Positions 31,782-40,534 of a stretch of 43,182 bases of DNA are shown here, piece by piece. Position 1 is the first letter of the stretch. Each line of letters begins with the position of its first letter. Location of the stretch: positions 1 to 43,182 of the forward strand of contig WQRX01000015.1 of the NCBI GenBank assembly GCA_009786535.1, given 5' to 3'. The notes below the pieces were generated by a model. The model was not told where the DNA came from. It made no database searches and saw only the letters and a list, made by a program, of their open reading frames with translations. Made by a program: the position numbers and the translations under genes. The stretch comes from Defluviitaleaceae bacterium (GTDB lineage: Bacteria > Bacillota > Clostridia > Lachnospirales > WQUN01).

Positions 31782-33341
31782 ATGAAAAAATTTCTTTTGT
31801 GTGCGGCGTTGTTTATCGTACTGTCTACCCTTGCCGCCTGCGGGCGCGAATCCGAAGCGCCCTACGAACCCACCGCACCGCACACTCCCGCGCCCACCCC
31901 AACCCCAACTCCAATACCCACCCCAACGCCCGAACCTACTTTAGCCCCCGCTTATTCCTACACATTACAAGACCTCTTAGATATCGCAAATGCCCGACGT
32001 GCCGCTATAAAACGCCCCGATACGGCTTTGTTGTACTCGCTGGTGCAAGGGCGTGAACCGCGTCATATGGAGGTGGACGATTACTTCCCCGTCCAAGGTG
32101 AACAGGCACACACCGTTTCCCGTGAGGATGCATTATACGATGCCGCGTTATTTTTTGAATTTATGCGGCAAGCCTACGGGGCATATACGTATTTTGGCGG
32201 CGATGCTATTTTTCTGCCCATTTTTGATGAAATACTAGAAACACTTGCTTCACAGGATATTTGGTACACCGCAGATATGGTGCTGTTGCTATATGAATCG
32301 CTTGCACCATATATTTTAGATAATCATTTTTCTATCGGCGGGCGGATATTAGGTATTTCTTACACATTTCTCATTGCAAATGAATTTTTTGAACGCAGTA
32401 GTAATGGCTTGCGTAACCAAAATTGCAAACGATATGTAGCAGAGGTAACGGGATATAATATTGAAACATTGTTCCGTTTAACTGCAAATAGCGTGGGTGA
32501 ATTATTTTATATGCCTGTTATAATCCGCCCCGAAGGGTACAGTGCTTACACGTTAGAGCTTATCTATTCCTGCGGAGAACGTGAAGTCCTGCATTTTCGC
32601 CGTAATGTATTGCCCTCACGCATGTTCCAATTACCTAGCTTGGTTTGGCAGCAGGGTTTTCCTGTGGTGACGATTCGCTCCATGGGGTTCCCCGCTAACC
32701 CCGACGGGCCATTTTACCGGGGTGCGCAGGATTTTCTTTCATTCGCATATGAATTACAGGAAGAACCCGTGATTATTATTGATGTACGCAGTAACGGCGG
32801 CGGCAACGGTATGCTGGCTTCGCAATGGATGCATATTGTAGCGGGTGTGGTTATACCTTCCAATCATGTTTCAATTCGCATAGGCGATTATGAAGCTGCC
32901 CGTGCTTCTTGGCGCGACCAAACCCCCGATAATTGGTTTTATCAACCCTATGAAGAACTATTACGCTATGTTTCCATTGAACCTATGGGGGATATTGCCG
33001 TGCGAACGGGCATACTTGCAGAGGTCATTCTTCCCAATGACCGCTTGTTTGTCATCCTTACCGACCGCGGTTCTGCTTCTGCCGCCGAGGGATTTGCCGA
33101 TATGTTGCTTACCATGGAAAATACGCTAATTATCGGACAGAATACGGGTGGTGCACTAAATATGGATTTAACCTACCCTAATCGCAGTTTACCCCGTTCG
33201 GGTATTCCATTTGGTTTTGGAAGAACGATTTTCATTCACCCCGAAGGGCATCTAATTGAAGGACAAGGCATTGCTCCGGACATTTGGGTCATGGGCGATG
33301 CATTAAATGCTGTACTGGCAATTTTACAGGCAAAGGACTGA
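31782..33341 (+). CDS. S41-family peptidase-like lipoprotein
   Basis: A 519-aa protein from ATG 31782 behind AAGGAGG. The signal peptide ends in the lipobox LAAC (Cys20). A Pro/Thr linker (about residues 27-55, repeats of P-T-P) tethers the catalytic part. The C-terminal half has VIIIDVRSNGGGNGMLA and the nucleophile segment LTDRGSASAAEGFADML followed by IIGQNTGGALN, lacking the Lys of CtpA-type enzymes. The protein is probably a surface-exposed S41B-type protease. It is the second S41 protein in the window. The 130-bp gap before it has a short hairpin (GTACG with CGTAC) after queA. Confidence 0.8.
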   Translation: MKKFLLCAALFIVLSTLAACGRESEAPYEPTAPHTPAPTPTPTPIPTPTPEPTLAPAYSYTLQDLLDIANARRAAIKRPDTALLYSLVQGREPRHMEVDDYFPVQGEQAHTVSREDALYDAALFFEFMRQAYGAYTYFGGDAIFLPIFDEILETLASQDIWYTADMVLLLYESLAPYILDNHFSIGGRILGISYTFLIANEFFERSSNGLRNQNCKRYVAEVTGYNIETLFRLTANSVGELFYMPVIIRPEGYSAYTLELIYSCGEREVLHFRRNVLPSRMFQLPSLVWQQGFPVVTIRSMGFPANPDGPFYRGAQDFLSFAYELQEEPVIIIDVRSNGGGNGMLASQWMHIVAGVVIPSNHVSIRIGDYEAARASWRDQTPDNWFYQPYEELLRYVSIEPMGDIAVRTGILAEVILPNDRLFVILTDRGSASAAEGFADMLLTMENTLIIGQNTGGALNMDLTYPNRSLPRSGIPFGFGRTIFIHPEGHLIEGQGIAPDIWVMGDALNAVLAILQAKD

Positions 33342-33346
33342 ACTTC

Positions 33347-35581
33347 TTGGCTAAAAAACTTTTAAAAACTCAACCCGCCGTGGTAGAGGCGGAAATTATT
33401 GAGCAGGCGATAACCGACGCGCTGGAAATTAACTTCATGCCCTATGCGATGAGCGTAATTATTTCCCGCGCTATCCCTGAAATGGACGGCTTTAAACCCG
33501 CGCATCGTAAGTTGTTATATACGATGTACAAGATGGGCTTGCTTTCGGGTACGCGCGGACGCATTAAATCGGCGGATATTGTGGGGCAAACCATGCGCCT
33601 TAACCCCCATGGCGACGGTCCAATTTACGAAACCATGGTGCGCCTAACGCGGGGTAATGACGCGCTTATCCACCCGTTTGTGGATTCGAAGGGCAACTTT
33701 GGCAAGCATTCCTCGCGGGATATGGCGTATGCAGCCTCGCGCTATACCGAGGCGAAGCTGGACGAAATTTGTAAGGAAATTTTCGCAGACATTGACAAAG
33801 ACGTGGTGGACATGGTGGACAATTACAACGCCACCATGCTGGAGCCTACGCTGCTTCCCACAACTTACCCCAATTTGCTGGTGACGCCCAATCAAGGCAT
33901 TGCCGTAAGTATGGCAAGCACGGTGGCAAGCTTTAACTTGAAAGAGGTATGCGAAACCGCCATCGCGTGGCTTAAGAATCCCCGGCACGACATAACAAAA
34001 ACACTCCTCGCGCCCGATTTTTCCACAGGCGGTGAGTTATTGTATGTGCCGGAGGAAATGGAGAACATATACGCAACGGGGCGCGGTTCGTTTAAGCTAC
34101 GCGCGCGCTGGCGTTTTGACAAGAAAAATTCCTGCATCGAAATATTTGAAATACCCTACACCACCACGGCGGAGGCGATTATCGACAAAATTGTCGCCCT
34201 CGTGAAGCAAAACAAAGTGCGCGATATCCAAGACGTGCGGGACGAAACGGACTTAAACGGCATGAAAATTGCTATCGACATACGAAAATCTGCAAATGCG
34301 GACCAGATTATGCAGCGCCTTTTCTCGCTTACTACGCTGCAAGATGGGTTTAATTGCAACTTTAATTTCCTCGTAAACGGGCGACCCAAGGTTATGGGTA
34401 TCGCGGAAATTTTAGAGGAATGGACGGCGTTCCGCACGGGTTGCATACGCCGCGGACTGGCGTATGATATCGAGAAAAAATCGGAAAAACTGCATTTGCT
34501 GGAAGGCTTGGCCAAAATTCTTCTTGATATTGACAAAGCGATAAAAATTATCCGTGAGACGGAAAAAGAGCGCGATGTTATCGCCAATTTGATGCAGGGC
34601 TTTAAGATAACGCAATTACAAGCGGAATACATTGCGGAAATTAAATTGCGCCATTTAAACCGCGAATATCTGCTTGGGCGCGTAAACGAGCGCGAGGATT
34701 TACAAAAAGAAATTGCGGATTTGAAGGAAACGCATAAAAGCGAGTCGCGCATTCGCGCGCTCATTATTTCGCAGCTAAAAGAAGTGGCGAAGAAATACGG
34801 CAAGCCCCGCCGTACCGAAATTATCTACGATGCGGAAACCGCCGCCCCTTCCGACGAAGTATTTATCGAGGACTATAACGTAAAGCTTTTCCTTACGGGT
34901 GAGAGTTATCTGAAAAAGATTACTCTCGTTTCGCTACGGTCGGCTTCGGAGCAGAATCTCAAGGAGGGCGACTACATCGCGCAGGAACTGGACGCGGCAA
35001 ATCGAGACGAAATGCTCTTCTTCTCCAGTGCGTGCAATGTATACAAAATGCGCCTGTATGATATCCCCGATTGCAAGGCGTCTGCACTGGGGGGATACCT
35101 CGCAAATATCCTGGGGTTAGACGCGGGGGAACGTATCATTCAAATGATACCCGCGCAGGAATATAAGGGCATGATGGTATTCGCCTTCGAAAACGGCAAA
35201 GCGGCGAAAATTCCGCTTAGCGCCTATGCGACTAAGACTAACCGCAAAAAGCTGGTTAATGCCTACAGCGACAAATCACCGTTGGTAAACATGGCATGGC
35301 TGGAGGCGGATGCTGATTTATACCTGCAGCGCGGCAAGGATAAAGCAATGGTGCTTAACTCGGCGTTAATACCGCTTAACACTTCAAAATCATCGGGCGG
35401 GGTAATGGTGTTTACATTGCTTAAAAGTAAAAAAGTAGGCATCACGCAAATGCGTGCATTGCCCGGGCTGGTTACACCTGCGGAAGGTGAACCCGTGCAG
35501 GACGGAGGCCTATCTGCCGAAGACCGCGATTATTACCGCGCGGACAAAATCCCAACCGCGGGGCATTTCTTAAGGAAATAG
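33347..35581 (+). CDS. Type IIA topoisomerase subunit A (GyrA/ParC-like)
   Basis: A 744-aa protein with start TTG 33347, fixed by AAAGGA nine nt upstream; it begins LAKKLLKTQP as residues 1-10. The breakage-reunion domain is complete: FMPYAMSVIISRAIPEMDGFKPAHRKLLYTMYKMGL, NPHGDGPIYETMVR, and the DNA-linking Tyr133 in AASRYTEAKL. A coiled-coil tower (about residues 400-480) and a C-terminal beta-pinwheel region follow. The variant fits a clostridial second type IIA enzyme rather than the housekeeping GyrA. The expected B subunit gene is not adjacent. It starts five nt after the S41 lipoprotein stop. Confidence 0.88.
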   Translation: MAKKLLKTQPAVVEAEIIEQAITDALEINFMPYAMSVIISRAIPEMDGFKPAHRKLLYTMYKMGLLSGTRGRIKSADIVGQTMRLNPHGDGPIYETMVRLTRGNDALIHPFVDSKGNFGKHSSRDMAYAASRYTEAKLDEICKEIFADIDKDVVDMVDNYNATMLEPTLLPTTYPNLLVTPNQGIAVSMASTVASFNLKEVCETAIAWLKNPRHDITKTLLAPDFSTGGELLYVPEEMENIYATGRGSFKLRARWRFDKKNSCIEIFEIPYTTTAEAIIDKIVALVKQNKVRDIQDVRDETDLNGMKIAIDIRKSANADQIMQRLFSLTTLQDGFNCNFNFLVNGRPKVMGIAEILEEWTAFRTGCIRRGLAYDIEKKSEKLHLLEGLAKILLDIDKAIKIIRETEKERDVIANLMQGFKITQLQAEYIAEIKLRHLNREYLLGRVNEREDLQKEIADLKETHKSESRIRALIISQLKEVAKKYGKPRRTEIIYDAETAAPSDEVFIEDYNVKLFLTGESYLKKITLVSLRSASEQNLKEGDYIAQELDAANRDEMLFFSSACNVYKMRLYDIPDCKASALGGYLANILGLDAGERIIQMIPAQEYKGMMVFAFENGKAAKIPLSAYATKTNRKKLVNAYSDKSPLVNMAWLEADADLYLQRGKDKAMVLNSALIPLNTSKSSGGVMVFTLLKSKKVGITQMRALPGLVTPAEGEPVQDGGLSAEDRDYYRADKIPTAGHFLRK

Positions 35582-35590
35582 GAGCGCTGT

Positions 35591-36280
35591 ATGCAAAATG
35601 GAATGTGGCAGCCGCAAGCCGATAAGCTAATGAGGGAATTTATTTCTTCCTATGCGGACGTAAAAAAAATAACAACCAAGGGTTCGTTACAAGATGAAAT
35701 GTCGGTAGACACGTTTAGCGATGTGGACTTGGAAATAAAATTAGCAGACGTAATTCCCTTTACCATTTCCGATTTTGTGGAAAAATTGCCCACGCAGTTT
35801 GGCGTAATTTTGGGGTACGAAATACACCATAATGAGCGCGACGATGTGCTTCGTGTGTGCTTTGAAAATAGCTGGCGCTTTGATTTAACCTTCCAATACC
35901 CGACGCTCCCCATGCCGCGCCGTTCCGCCGTTCCCACCGTGGATAGGTTTTGGTTTATCGCTTCGCTTGCCTTGGTTAGGTTAGGGCGGGAGGATTATTT
36001 GATGGCGTCACACCTTGCATTAGAATTGTGCCAACTCGTATTGGTTATGCAAATGGTTTTACGCGATAAAGAAAAAAATACAAATATACACCGTTTCGGC
36101 GATAAGGAAGTCGTGCCCGTGTTAATGGGGCTTGGTTTATCGGGCGGAAACACCCGCGCAGCAATTGCAAACCTAATTTTCCATGCGGCGCGGCATATGG
36201 ATAATGTAGCAATGATGGAAAGCGGCTATACTTCCCGCAGGGGAAAATTACAAGAACTTGCTAAGTTTATGCGGTTGTAA
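35591..36280 (+). CDS. Nucleotidyltransferase-fold protein
   Basis: A 229-aa protein with AGGAGC before the ATG. Residues 28-50 carry the nucleotidyltransferase signature G-S-L-x-D-E-M-S-V-D-T-F-S-D-V-D-L-E-I: the G-S turn and two metal-binding acidic residues. A helical C-terminal half (ASHLALELCQLVLVMQMVLRDKEKNTNIHRFG) looks like the substrate-helix bundle of aminoglycoside nucleotidyltransferase-like or MNT/HEPN-type proteins. No HEPN partner is adjacent. It starts nine nt after the topoisomerase stop. Its substrate is unknown and resistance should not be assumed. Confidence 0.7.
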   Translation: MQNGMWQPQADKLMREFISSYADVKKITTKGSLQDEMSVDTFSDVDLEIKLADVIPFTISDFVEKLPTQFGVILGYEIHHNERDDVLRVCFENSWRFDLTFQYPTLPMPRRSAVPTVDRFWFIASLALVRLGREDYLMASHLALELCQLVLVMQMVLRDKEKNTNIHRFGDKEVVPVLMGLGLSGGNTRAAIANLIFHAARHMDNVAMMESGYTSRRGKLQELAKFMRL

Positions 36281-36287
36281 GCGGAAT

Positions 36288-36298
36288 TGTGGTATTAT
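36288..36298 (+). promoter_or_regulatory. Extended -10 promoter of the cupin-serS unit
   Basis: TGTGGTATTAT lies 24 nt upstream of the cupin ATG, with the TRTGn form. No good -35. It falls directly after the preceding gene's stop. Confidence 0.45.
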
Positions 36299-36322
36299 CT
36301 CATTAAAAATTAGGAGTGTTTT

Positions 36323-36820
36323 ATGTCCGGTATTATCCACACCCGCCTGGCGGACATTTCCGCCAAGCATGTAAATGACCATGCCAAATATGAATTTTAT
36401 AAGCACGCGGTAACGGACAGCGCGCATAAATACGAGGTTTCCGGTCCGCGCGAGGGCAACCAAACGGTGACGGCGTTTTACGTGCTTCCCCCCGGCAAGG
36501 CGAATTACCCCTTCCATTACCACACGGTAAACGAGGAGGTTTTTTATATCATTTCGGGCAGCGGCGAGTTGGAAACCTTCGACGGGACGCGCCAAATAAC
36601 CGCGGGGGACATTATCGTTTGTCCTGCGGGCAAGACGGGTGCGCACAAAATTACCAACACCCACGCCAGCGAAAATCTGGTGTATTTGGACGTAGACACC
36701 AACCAAACCCCCGAAATTGCGTATTACCCCCACACCAATAAAGTGGGCATTCGCCATGGGGGGATGCGGGATAATTTTCTTTTAAGTGACAACGTGGAAT
36801 ACTACGAGGGTGAAAAATAA
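36323..36820 (+). CDS. Cupin-domain protein
   Basis: A 165-aa single-domain cupin. The metal-binding motif 1 is FHYHTVNEEVFYIISGSGEL (two His and a Glu), and motif 2 includes AGDIIVCPAGKTGAHKITN. It resembles sugar-isomerase or small-molecule-binding cupins; the reaction is unknown. GGAGTG precedes the ATG. It lies 14 nt upstream of serS, so the two share the promoter at 36288. Confidence 0.88.
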   Translation: MSGIIHTRLADISAKHVNDHAKYEFYKHAVTDSAHKYEVSGPREGNQTVTAFYVLPPGKANYPFHYHTVNEEVFYIISGSGELETFDGTRQITAGDIIVCPAGKTGAHKITNTHASENLVYLDVDTNQTPEIAYYPHTNKVGIRHGGMRDNFLLSDNVEYYEGEK

Positions 36821-36834
36821 AGGAGTAGATGTAA

Positions 36835-38100
36835 ATGCATGACATACGCAGAATGCGGGCGGACTTCCCCGCGTACAAGGCATTAATGGACAGGCGCGGC
36901 GTGGATTACGGGCTGGATGAATTTATGAAGGTGGAAGAAGCCTACCGCGAGGCGTTACGCGATGTGGAGGTAATGCGCGCGGAGCAGAATAAGATTAGTA
37001 AAAGTATTCCCGAATTGAAAAAGCAAGGCGGGGATATTGCCGCAATTATGAACGAATCCCGCGCCATTGGTGAGAAAATAAAAGTACAGGAGCAACGCCT
37101 GCGTGAATTTGATGAACGGTTGGATGAATTCCTCATGGGCGTACCCAACGTGCCCCACGAAAGCGTCCCCCATGGCGCAAGCGACGCGGATAACGTAGAA
37201 GTGCGTAAGTGGGGCACGCCTCCGACCTTCGATTTTGCCCCCCAAGCCCACTGGGATTTGGGCAAGGCGCTGGGTATTTTGGATATGGAAGCGGCAGCAA
37301 AAATCACGGGTTCGCGTTTCTCCCTGCTGCGGGGGGCGGGGGCGCGGATGGAGCGGGCGCTCATCAATTTCATGCTAAACCGCCACACTTCCCACGGGTA
37401 TGTGGAGGTTTCTACCCCCCTTATCGTTAACCGCCGCAGTGCTACGGGTACGGGGCAGTTGCCCAAATTCGAGGACGAGATGATGTTCAAGCTGGAAAGC
37501 ACGGAATATTTCCTTAACCCCACGGCGGAGGTACCCGTTACCAATATCCACCAAGACGAAATTGTGGACGGCGCAAATTTGCCCATCAAATATTGTGCCT
37601 TTGCCGCGAGCTTCCGTAAAGAGGGCGGCTCGGCGGGGCGCGACACGCGGGGTTTAATTCGTATGCACCAGTTCCCCAAGGTAGAAATCGTACACTTTAC
37701 CCGCCCGGAAGATTCTTATGACGCCTTGGAAAGCCTAACCGCCGATGCGGAGGATATCCTGCAGCAATTAAACCTGCCCTACCGCGTAGTAAGCCGTTGC
37801 ACAGGCGACCTGGGTTTCGCCGCCGCAAAAGGCTATGACCTGGAAGTGTGGATGCCCAGCTACGAGCGTTATGTGGAAATTTCCAGCACGTCTAACTTCG
37901 AAGCCTTCCAAGCGCGCCGCGCCAATATTCGTTACAAAGATGCAGGCGGCAAACCCTTTTTCGTACACACCCTAAACGGAAGCGGGCTTGCCGTAAACCG
38001 AACGTTGGCGGCGATATTGGAAAATAATCAATGTGCCGACGGCACGGTAACAATCCCCGATGTGCTGAAGGCGTTTATGGGTGCGGAAAAGATTTTTTAA
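36835..38100 (+). CDS. serS: Seryl-tRNA synthetase
   Basis: A 421-aa class II aminoacyl-tRNA synthetase that charges tRNA-Ser. The N-terminal long coiled-coil arm (about residues 30-100, [22 protein letters not shown]) binds the tRNA. The catalytic part has motif 1 ([25 protein letters not shown]), motif 2 ([21 protein letters not shown]) and motif 3 ([20 protein letters not shown]). AAAGGAG precedes the ATG. No T-box leader is visible; the cupin gene lies directly upstream instead. Confidence 0.98.
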   Translation: MHDIRRMRADFPAYKALMDRRGVDYGLDEFMKVEEAYREALRDVEVMRAEQNKISKSIPELKKQGGDIAAIMNESRAIGEKIKVQEQRLREFDERLDEFLMGVPNVPHESVPHGASDADNVEVRKWGTPPTFDFAPQAHWDLGKALGILDMEAAAKITGSRFSLLRGAGARMERALINFMLNRHTSHGYVEVSTPLIVNRRSATGTGQLPKFEDEMMFKLESTEYFLNPTAEVPVTNIHQDEIVDGANLPIKYCAFAASFRKEGGSAGRDTRGLIRMHQFPKVEIVHFTRPEDSYDALESLTADAEDILQQLNLPYRVVSRCTGDLGFAAAKGYDLEVWMPSYERYVEISSTSNFEAFQARRANIRYKDAGGKPFFVHTLNGSGLAVNRTLAAILENNQCADGTVTIPDVLKAFMGAEKIF

Positions 38101-38144
38101 TCGCTTTAATCTTTACAATCTTTTACTTTCCCTCGTCCCGCCCC

Positions 38145-38155
38145 TGTGGTATACT
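38145..38155 (+). promoter_or_regulatory. Extended -10 promoter of lepB
   Basis: TGTGGTATACT with the TRTGn extension, 31 nt upstream of the lepB ATG. A poor TTTCCC lies at -35 with 17-bp spacing. Confidence 0.55.
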
Positions 38156-38186
38156 TTGCCATATTCTTAGAAAAAGGCGAACACGC

Positions 38187-38801
38187 ATGGCTAATTTTGA
38201 ACCGAAAACCCCACAGGACGTTATCGCGCTGGCTACCGAGGGCGCACCCGAGCCACCCCCAAACATAAAAAAAGAACTGCTCACCGAGGCGTTGCACTGG
38301 GGTGTGGTGGTTGTGTTTGCGGTGGCTTTTGCATTGGCGATGAATTTTTTGGTTATTGTAAATGCGCATATCCCTACGGGTTCGATGGAAGGTACGATAC
38401 AAGTCAACGACAGGGTTATCGCATTTCGGCATTCCTATCGGTTTAATGACCCCGCGCGGTATGATATTATTATCTTCCGAGCGCCCGACGATGGGATAAA
38501 AAATGTAAAACGCATTATCGGGCTTCCCGGAGAACGGGTGGCAATTTCCAACGGGCGCGTATATATTAACGGCGCGTACGGCATACGGGAGGACTTTATT
38601 ATGCCGGGTCCGCAGGGCTACCTGGGTCCTGATTTTGCGGAAACCCTTATACCCGAAGGGCATTTCTTTGTGCTGGGGGATAGCCGCGGCAACTCGCGTG
38701 ATTCCCGCAATTGGACTAACCCCTTTGTGGAAGAAGGGCGCATTATGGGCAAAGTGATTTTCCGCTACTTCCCAGGGTTTAGAAATTTATCAGAAAGTTA
38801 A
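38187..38801 (+). CDS. lepB: Signal peptidase I
   Basis: A 204-aa membrane protease that removes signal peptides from exported proteins. One membrane helix (about residues 37-58) precedes the catalytic Ser66 in IPTGSMEGTI. Lys108 in VKRIIGLPGE is the general base, and GDSRGNSRDSRNW is box E. The ATG at 38187 follows AAAAAGG and the promoter at 38145. A tandem hairpin follows at 38818-38870, so the gene is probably monocistronic. Confidence 0.95.
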   Translation: MANFEPKTPQDVIALATEGAPEPPPNIKKELLTEALHWGVVVVFAVAFALAMNFLVIVNAHIPTGSMEGTIQVNDRVIAFRHSYRFNDPARYDIIIFRAPDDGIKNVKRIIGLPGERVAISNGRVYINGAYGIREDFIMPGPQGYLGPDFAETLIPEGHFFVLGDSRGNSRDSRNWTNPFVEEGRIMGKVIFRYFPGFRNLSES

Positions 38802-38817
38802 TAATTGTTAGCGTAGC

Positions 38818-38870
38818 AAAGCCGCAGGCACCAATGCGGTTTTGTGAAGCGTTTTTCGCCGAAGGCGAAA
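38818..38870 (+). terminator. Terminator and second hairpin after lepB
   Basis: AAAGCCGCA (38818-38826) pairs with TGCGGTTTT (38835-38843) with one wobble and a T-rich end. A second perfect hairpin TTTCGCC-GAA-GGCGAAA follows at 38854-38870. Confidence 0.6.
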
Positions 38871-38905
38871 TACAATATTAAAACGAATTAAGGAGAGTGT
38901 TTCAA

Positions 38906-39124
38906 ATGGCAAAAGCAAGCAAGGACATGATTATTTCAGACATTTTAAAATTAGGGGAGGGGCTGGCACCCATATTTATGCAAGCGGGCTTACGTTGCGC
39001 GGGTTGCCCAAGCGCCCAGCGTGAAACATTGGAAGATGCAGGTGTTGGTCACGGCGTAGATGTAGACGCGCTGGTAAACGACATTAACGCGCACTTGGAG
39101 GCACAGGCGGCGCAAAAGGCATAA
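38906..39124 (+). CDS. DUF1858 domain protein
   Basis: A 72-aa protein from ATG 38906 behind AAGGAG. The DUF1858 (hybrid-cluster-associated) pattern is clear: MIISDILKLGEGLAPIFMQAGLRCAGCPSAQRETLEDA. The C-x-x-C of RCAGC resembles the motif that binds metal or a redox centre in this family. Function is not known. It lies six nt upstream of the PlsY fusion gene. Confidence 0.88.
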   Translation: MAKASKDMIISDILKLGEGLAPIFMQAGLRCAGCPSAQRETLEDAGVGHGVDVDALVNDINAHLEAQAAQKA

Positions 39125-39130
39125 GGCTGC

Positions 39131-40534
39131 ATGTATAGACTAATCGCGGTACTTATCGGCTACGCCTTCGGGTGCTTGCAAAACGGGTATTTTCTTGCCC
39201 GCAAATTAGCAGGAATAGACGTACGGGAATACGGAAGCGGCGGCGCGGGCATGACAAACGTAATGCGCGTGCTAGGGTTTAAACCGGGCGTTGTTGTTTT
39301 GGTTGCCGACATTTTTAAGGCGGTAGCCGCTTTTGCGTTGGCTTCCGCTATTTTTGGGTGGGACACGAACGCAGGTTTATATGCAGGCCTTGGCGTAATT
39401 ATTGGGCATAACTTTCCGTTTTACTTGGATTTTAGGGGCGGAAAGGGCGTAGCCTCAACGCTGGGGCTTATTTTGTTGCTCGACTGGCGCGTTGCGCTTA
39501 TTATTTACGGCATCATGCTCATCATTGCGGCGGTTACTCGCTATATTTCGTTGGCGTCGTTGACTATGAGCGTACTCATTCCCATATTACTTGCTGTTTT
39601 CGGCTATGCGTGGGAGGTTGTTGGCGTTACGGCATTTTTAGGCGCGCTGGCGTGGTGTATGCACCGCGCAAATATTCAACGCTTGCTCAAAGGTACAGAG
39701 AATAAGCTCTTCGCAAAAAAAACTGCAAGCACCATCGAATTGCCCCCCGTAAACCCTGCAGAAGAAACCCCGCCCGCCAATCAAGGAAAATTGCTTGATA
39801 TCGCTGCCCACGGAGAAATGTACTTGCGCATTCCCGTTAAAACTCACGTAATTACCAGTGACGACGAGGCATCACAAGTATTTTCACTTTATATCGCTCC
39901 CCACGTGCGCGCAGGGGATATTGTGTTTATCTCGGAACGCGCCGTGGCGTGTACGCAATCCCGTGCCATTCGTATGGTGGATATTAAACCGCGCAAGCTT
40001 GCGGTCTTTCTTTCGAAGTACGTGCAAAAAACGCCTGCGGGTATTGGGTTAGGCATTCCCGAAACCATGGAAATGGCGCTGCGTGAATGCGGCGTTCCGC
40101 GTATTTTATTTGCGGCGTGTATTTCGTTGGTTGGCAAAATATTTAAGCGTAAGGGCTGGTTTTATCATGTGGCCGGACCAAAGGCGCGGGGTATTGACGG
40201 ACCTTGCGATAACACGCTTCCCCCGTATAACGAGTACGTGGTGCTTGCCCCCGACGCCCCCGGTAAAATGGCGCAGATTATTTCGGCCTCTATCGGCGCG
40301 CCCGTGGTTATCGTGGATTGTAACGACCTTGGCTGTAATTTGTTGGGCGCAAGTGACCCGAAGATGAAGGAAAGTTTCATCGCGGCGATATTAAGGGACA
40401 ATCCGCTTGGGCAATCCAGCGAGCAAACGCCCTGCGGTATAATTCGGAAAAAAATCGAAGGGGGGGATATACCATGTGCGGATTCTGCGGATTTACAGGA
40501 AACGAGTACAACGACGCCGACAACACACACATAA
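39131..40534 (+). CDS. PlsY glycerol-3-phosphate acyltransferase fused to an F420-0:glutamate ligase-like domain
   Basis: A 467-aa protein. Residues 1-195 are a complete PlsY acyl-phosphate:glycerol-3-phosphate acyltransferase with its motifs EYGSGGAGMTNVMRVLG, GHNFPFYLDFRGGKGVAS and HRANIQRLLKGTENKL. A Pro-rich linker (about 200-220) leads to a PF01996-type F420-ligase domain (about 232-448): RIPVKTHVITSDD, AGDIVFISERAVACTQSRAI, FYHVAGPKARGIDG, PYNEYVVLAPDAPG and VVIVDCNDLGCNLLGAS. PlsY makes lysophosphatidate for membrane lipids. The ligase partner may attach glutamate to an unknown acceptor. The final 20 residues run 61 nt into asnB and look unlike a family end. Confidence 0.85.
   Translation: MYRLIAVLIGYAFGCLQNGYFLARKLAGIDVREYGSGGAGMTNVMRVLGFKPGVVVLVADIFKAVAAFALASAIFGWDTNAGLYAGLGVIIGHNFPFYLDFRGGKGVASTLGLILLLDWRVALIIYGIMLIIAAVTRYISLASLTMSVLIPILLAVFGYAWEVVGVTAFLGALAWCMHRANIQRLLKGTENKLFAKKTASTIELPPVNPAEETPPANQGKLLDIAAHGEMYLRIPVKTHVITSDDEASQVFSLYIAPHVRAGDIVFISERAVACTQSRAIRMVDIKPRKLAVFLSKYVQKTPAGIGLGIPETMEMALRECGVPRILFAACISLVGKIFKRKGWFYHVAGPKARGIDGPCDNTLPPYNEYVVLAPDAPGKMAQIISASIGAPVVIVDCNDLGCNLLGASDPKMKESFIAAILRDNPLGQSSEQTPCGIIRKKIEGGDIPCADSADLQETSTTTPTTHT

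Noticed and set aside
31877..31945. Short tandem CCAACCCC-type repeats, as a possible CRISPR or regulatory array
   Set aside because: They encode the Pro/Thr linker of the S41 lipoprotein and lack spacers of even length.
34156..34803. 215-aa minus-strand open frame opposite the topoisomerase gene
   Set aside because: Ser/Ile-rich antisense frame without a start signal; the plus-strand protein is conserved here.
36942..37679. 245-aa minus-strand open frame opposite serS
   Set aside because: Shadow of seryl-tRNA synthetase, whose motifs 1-3 lie on the plus strand.
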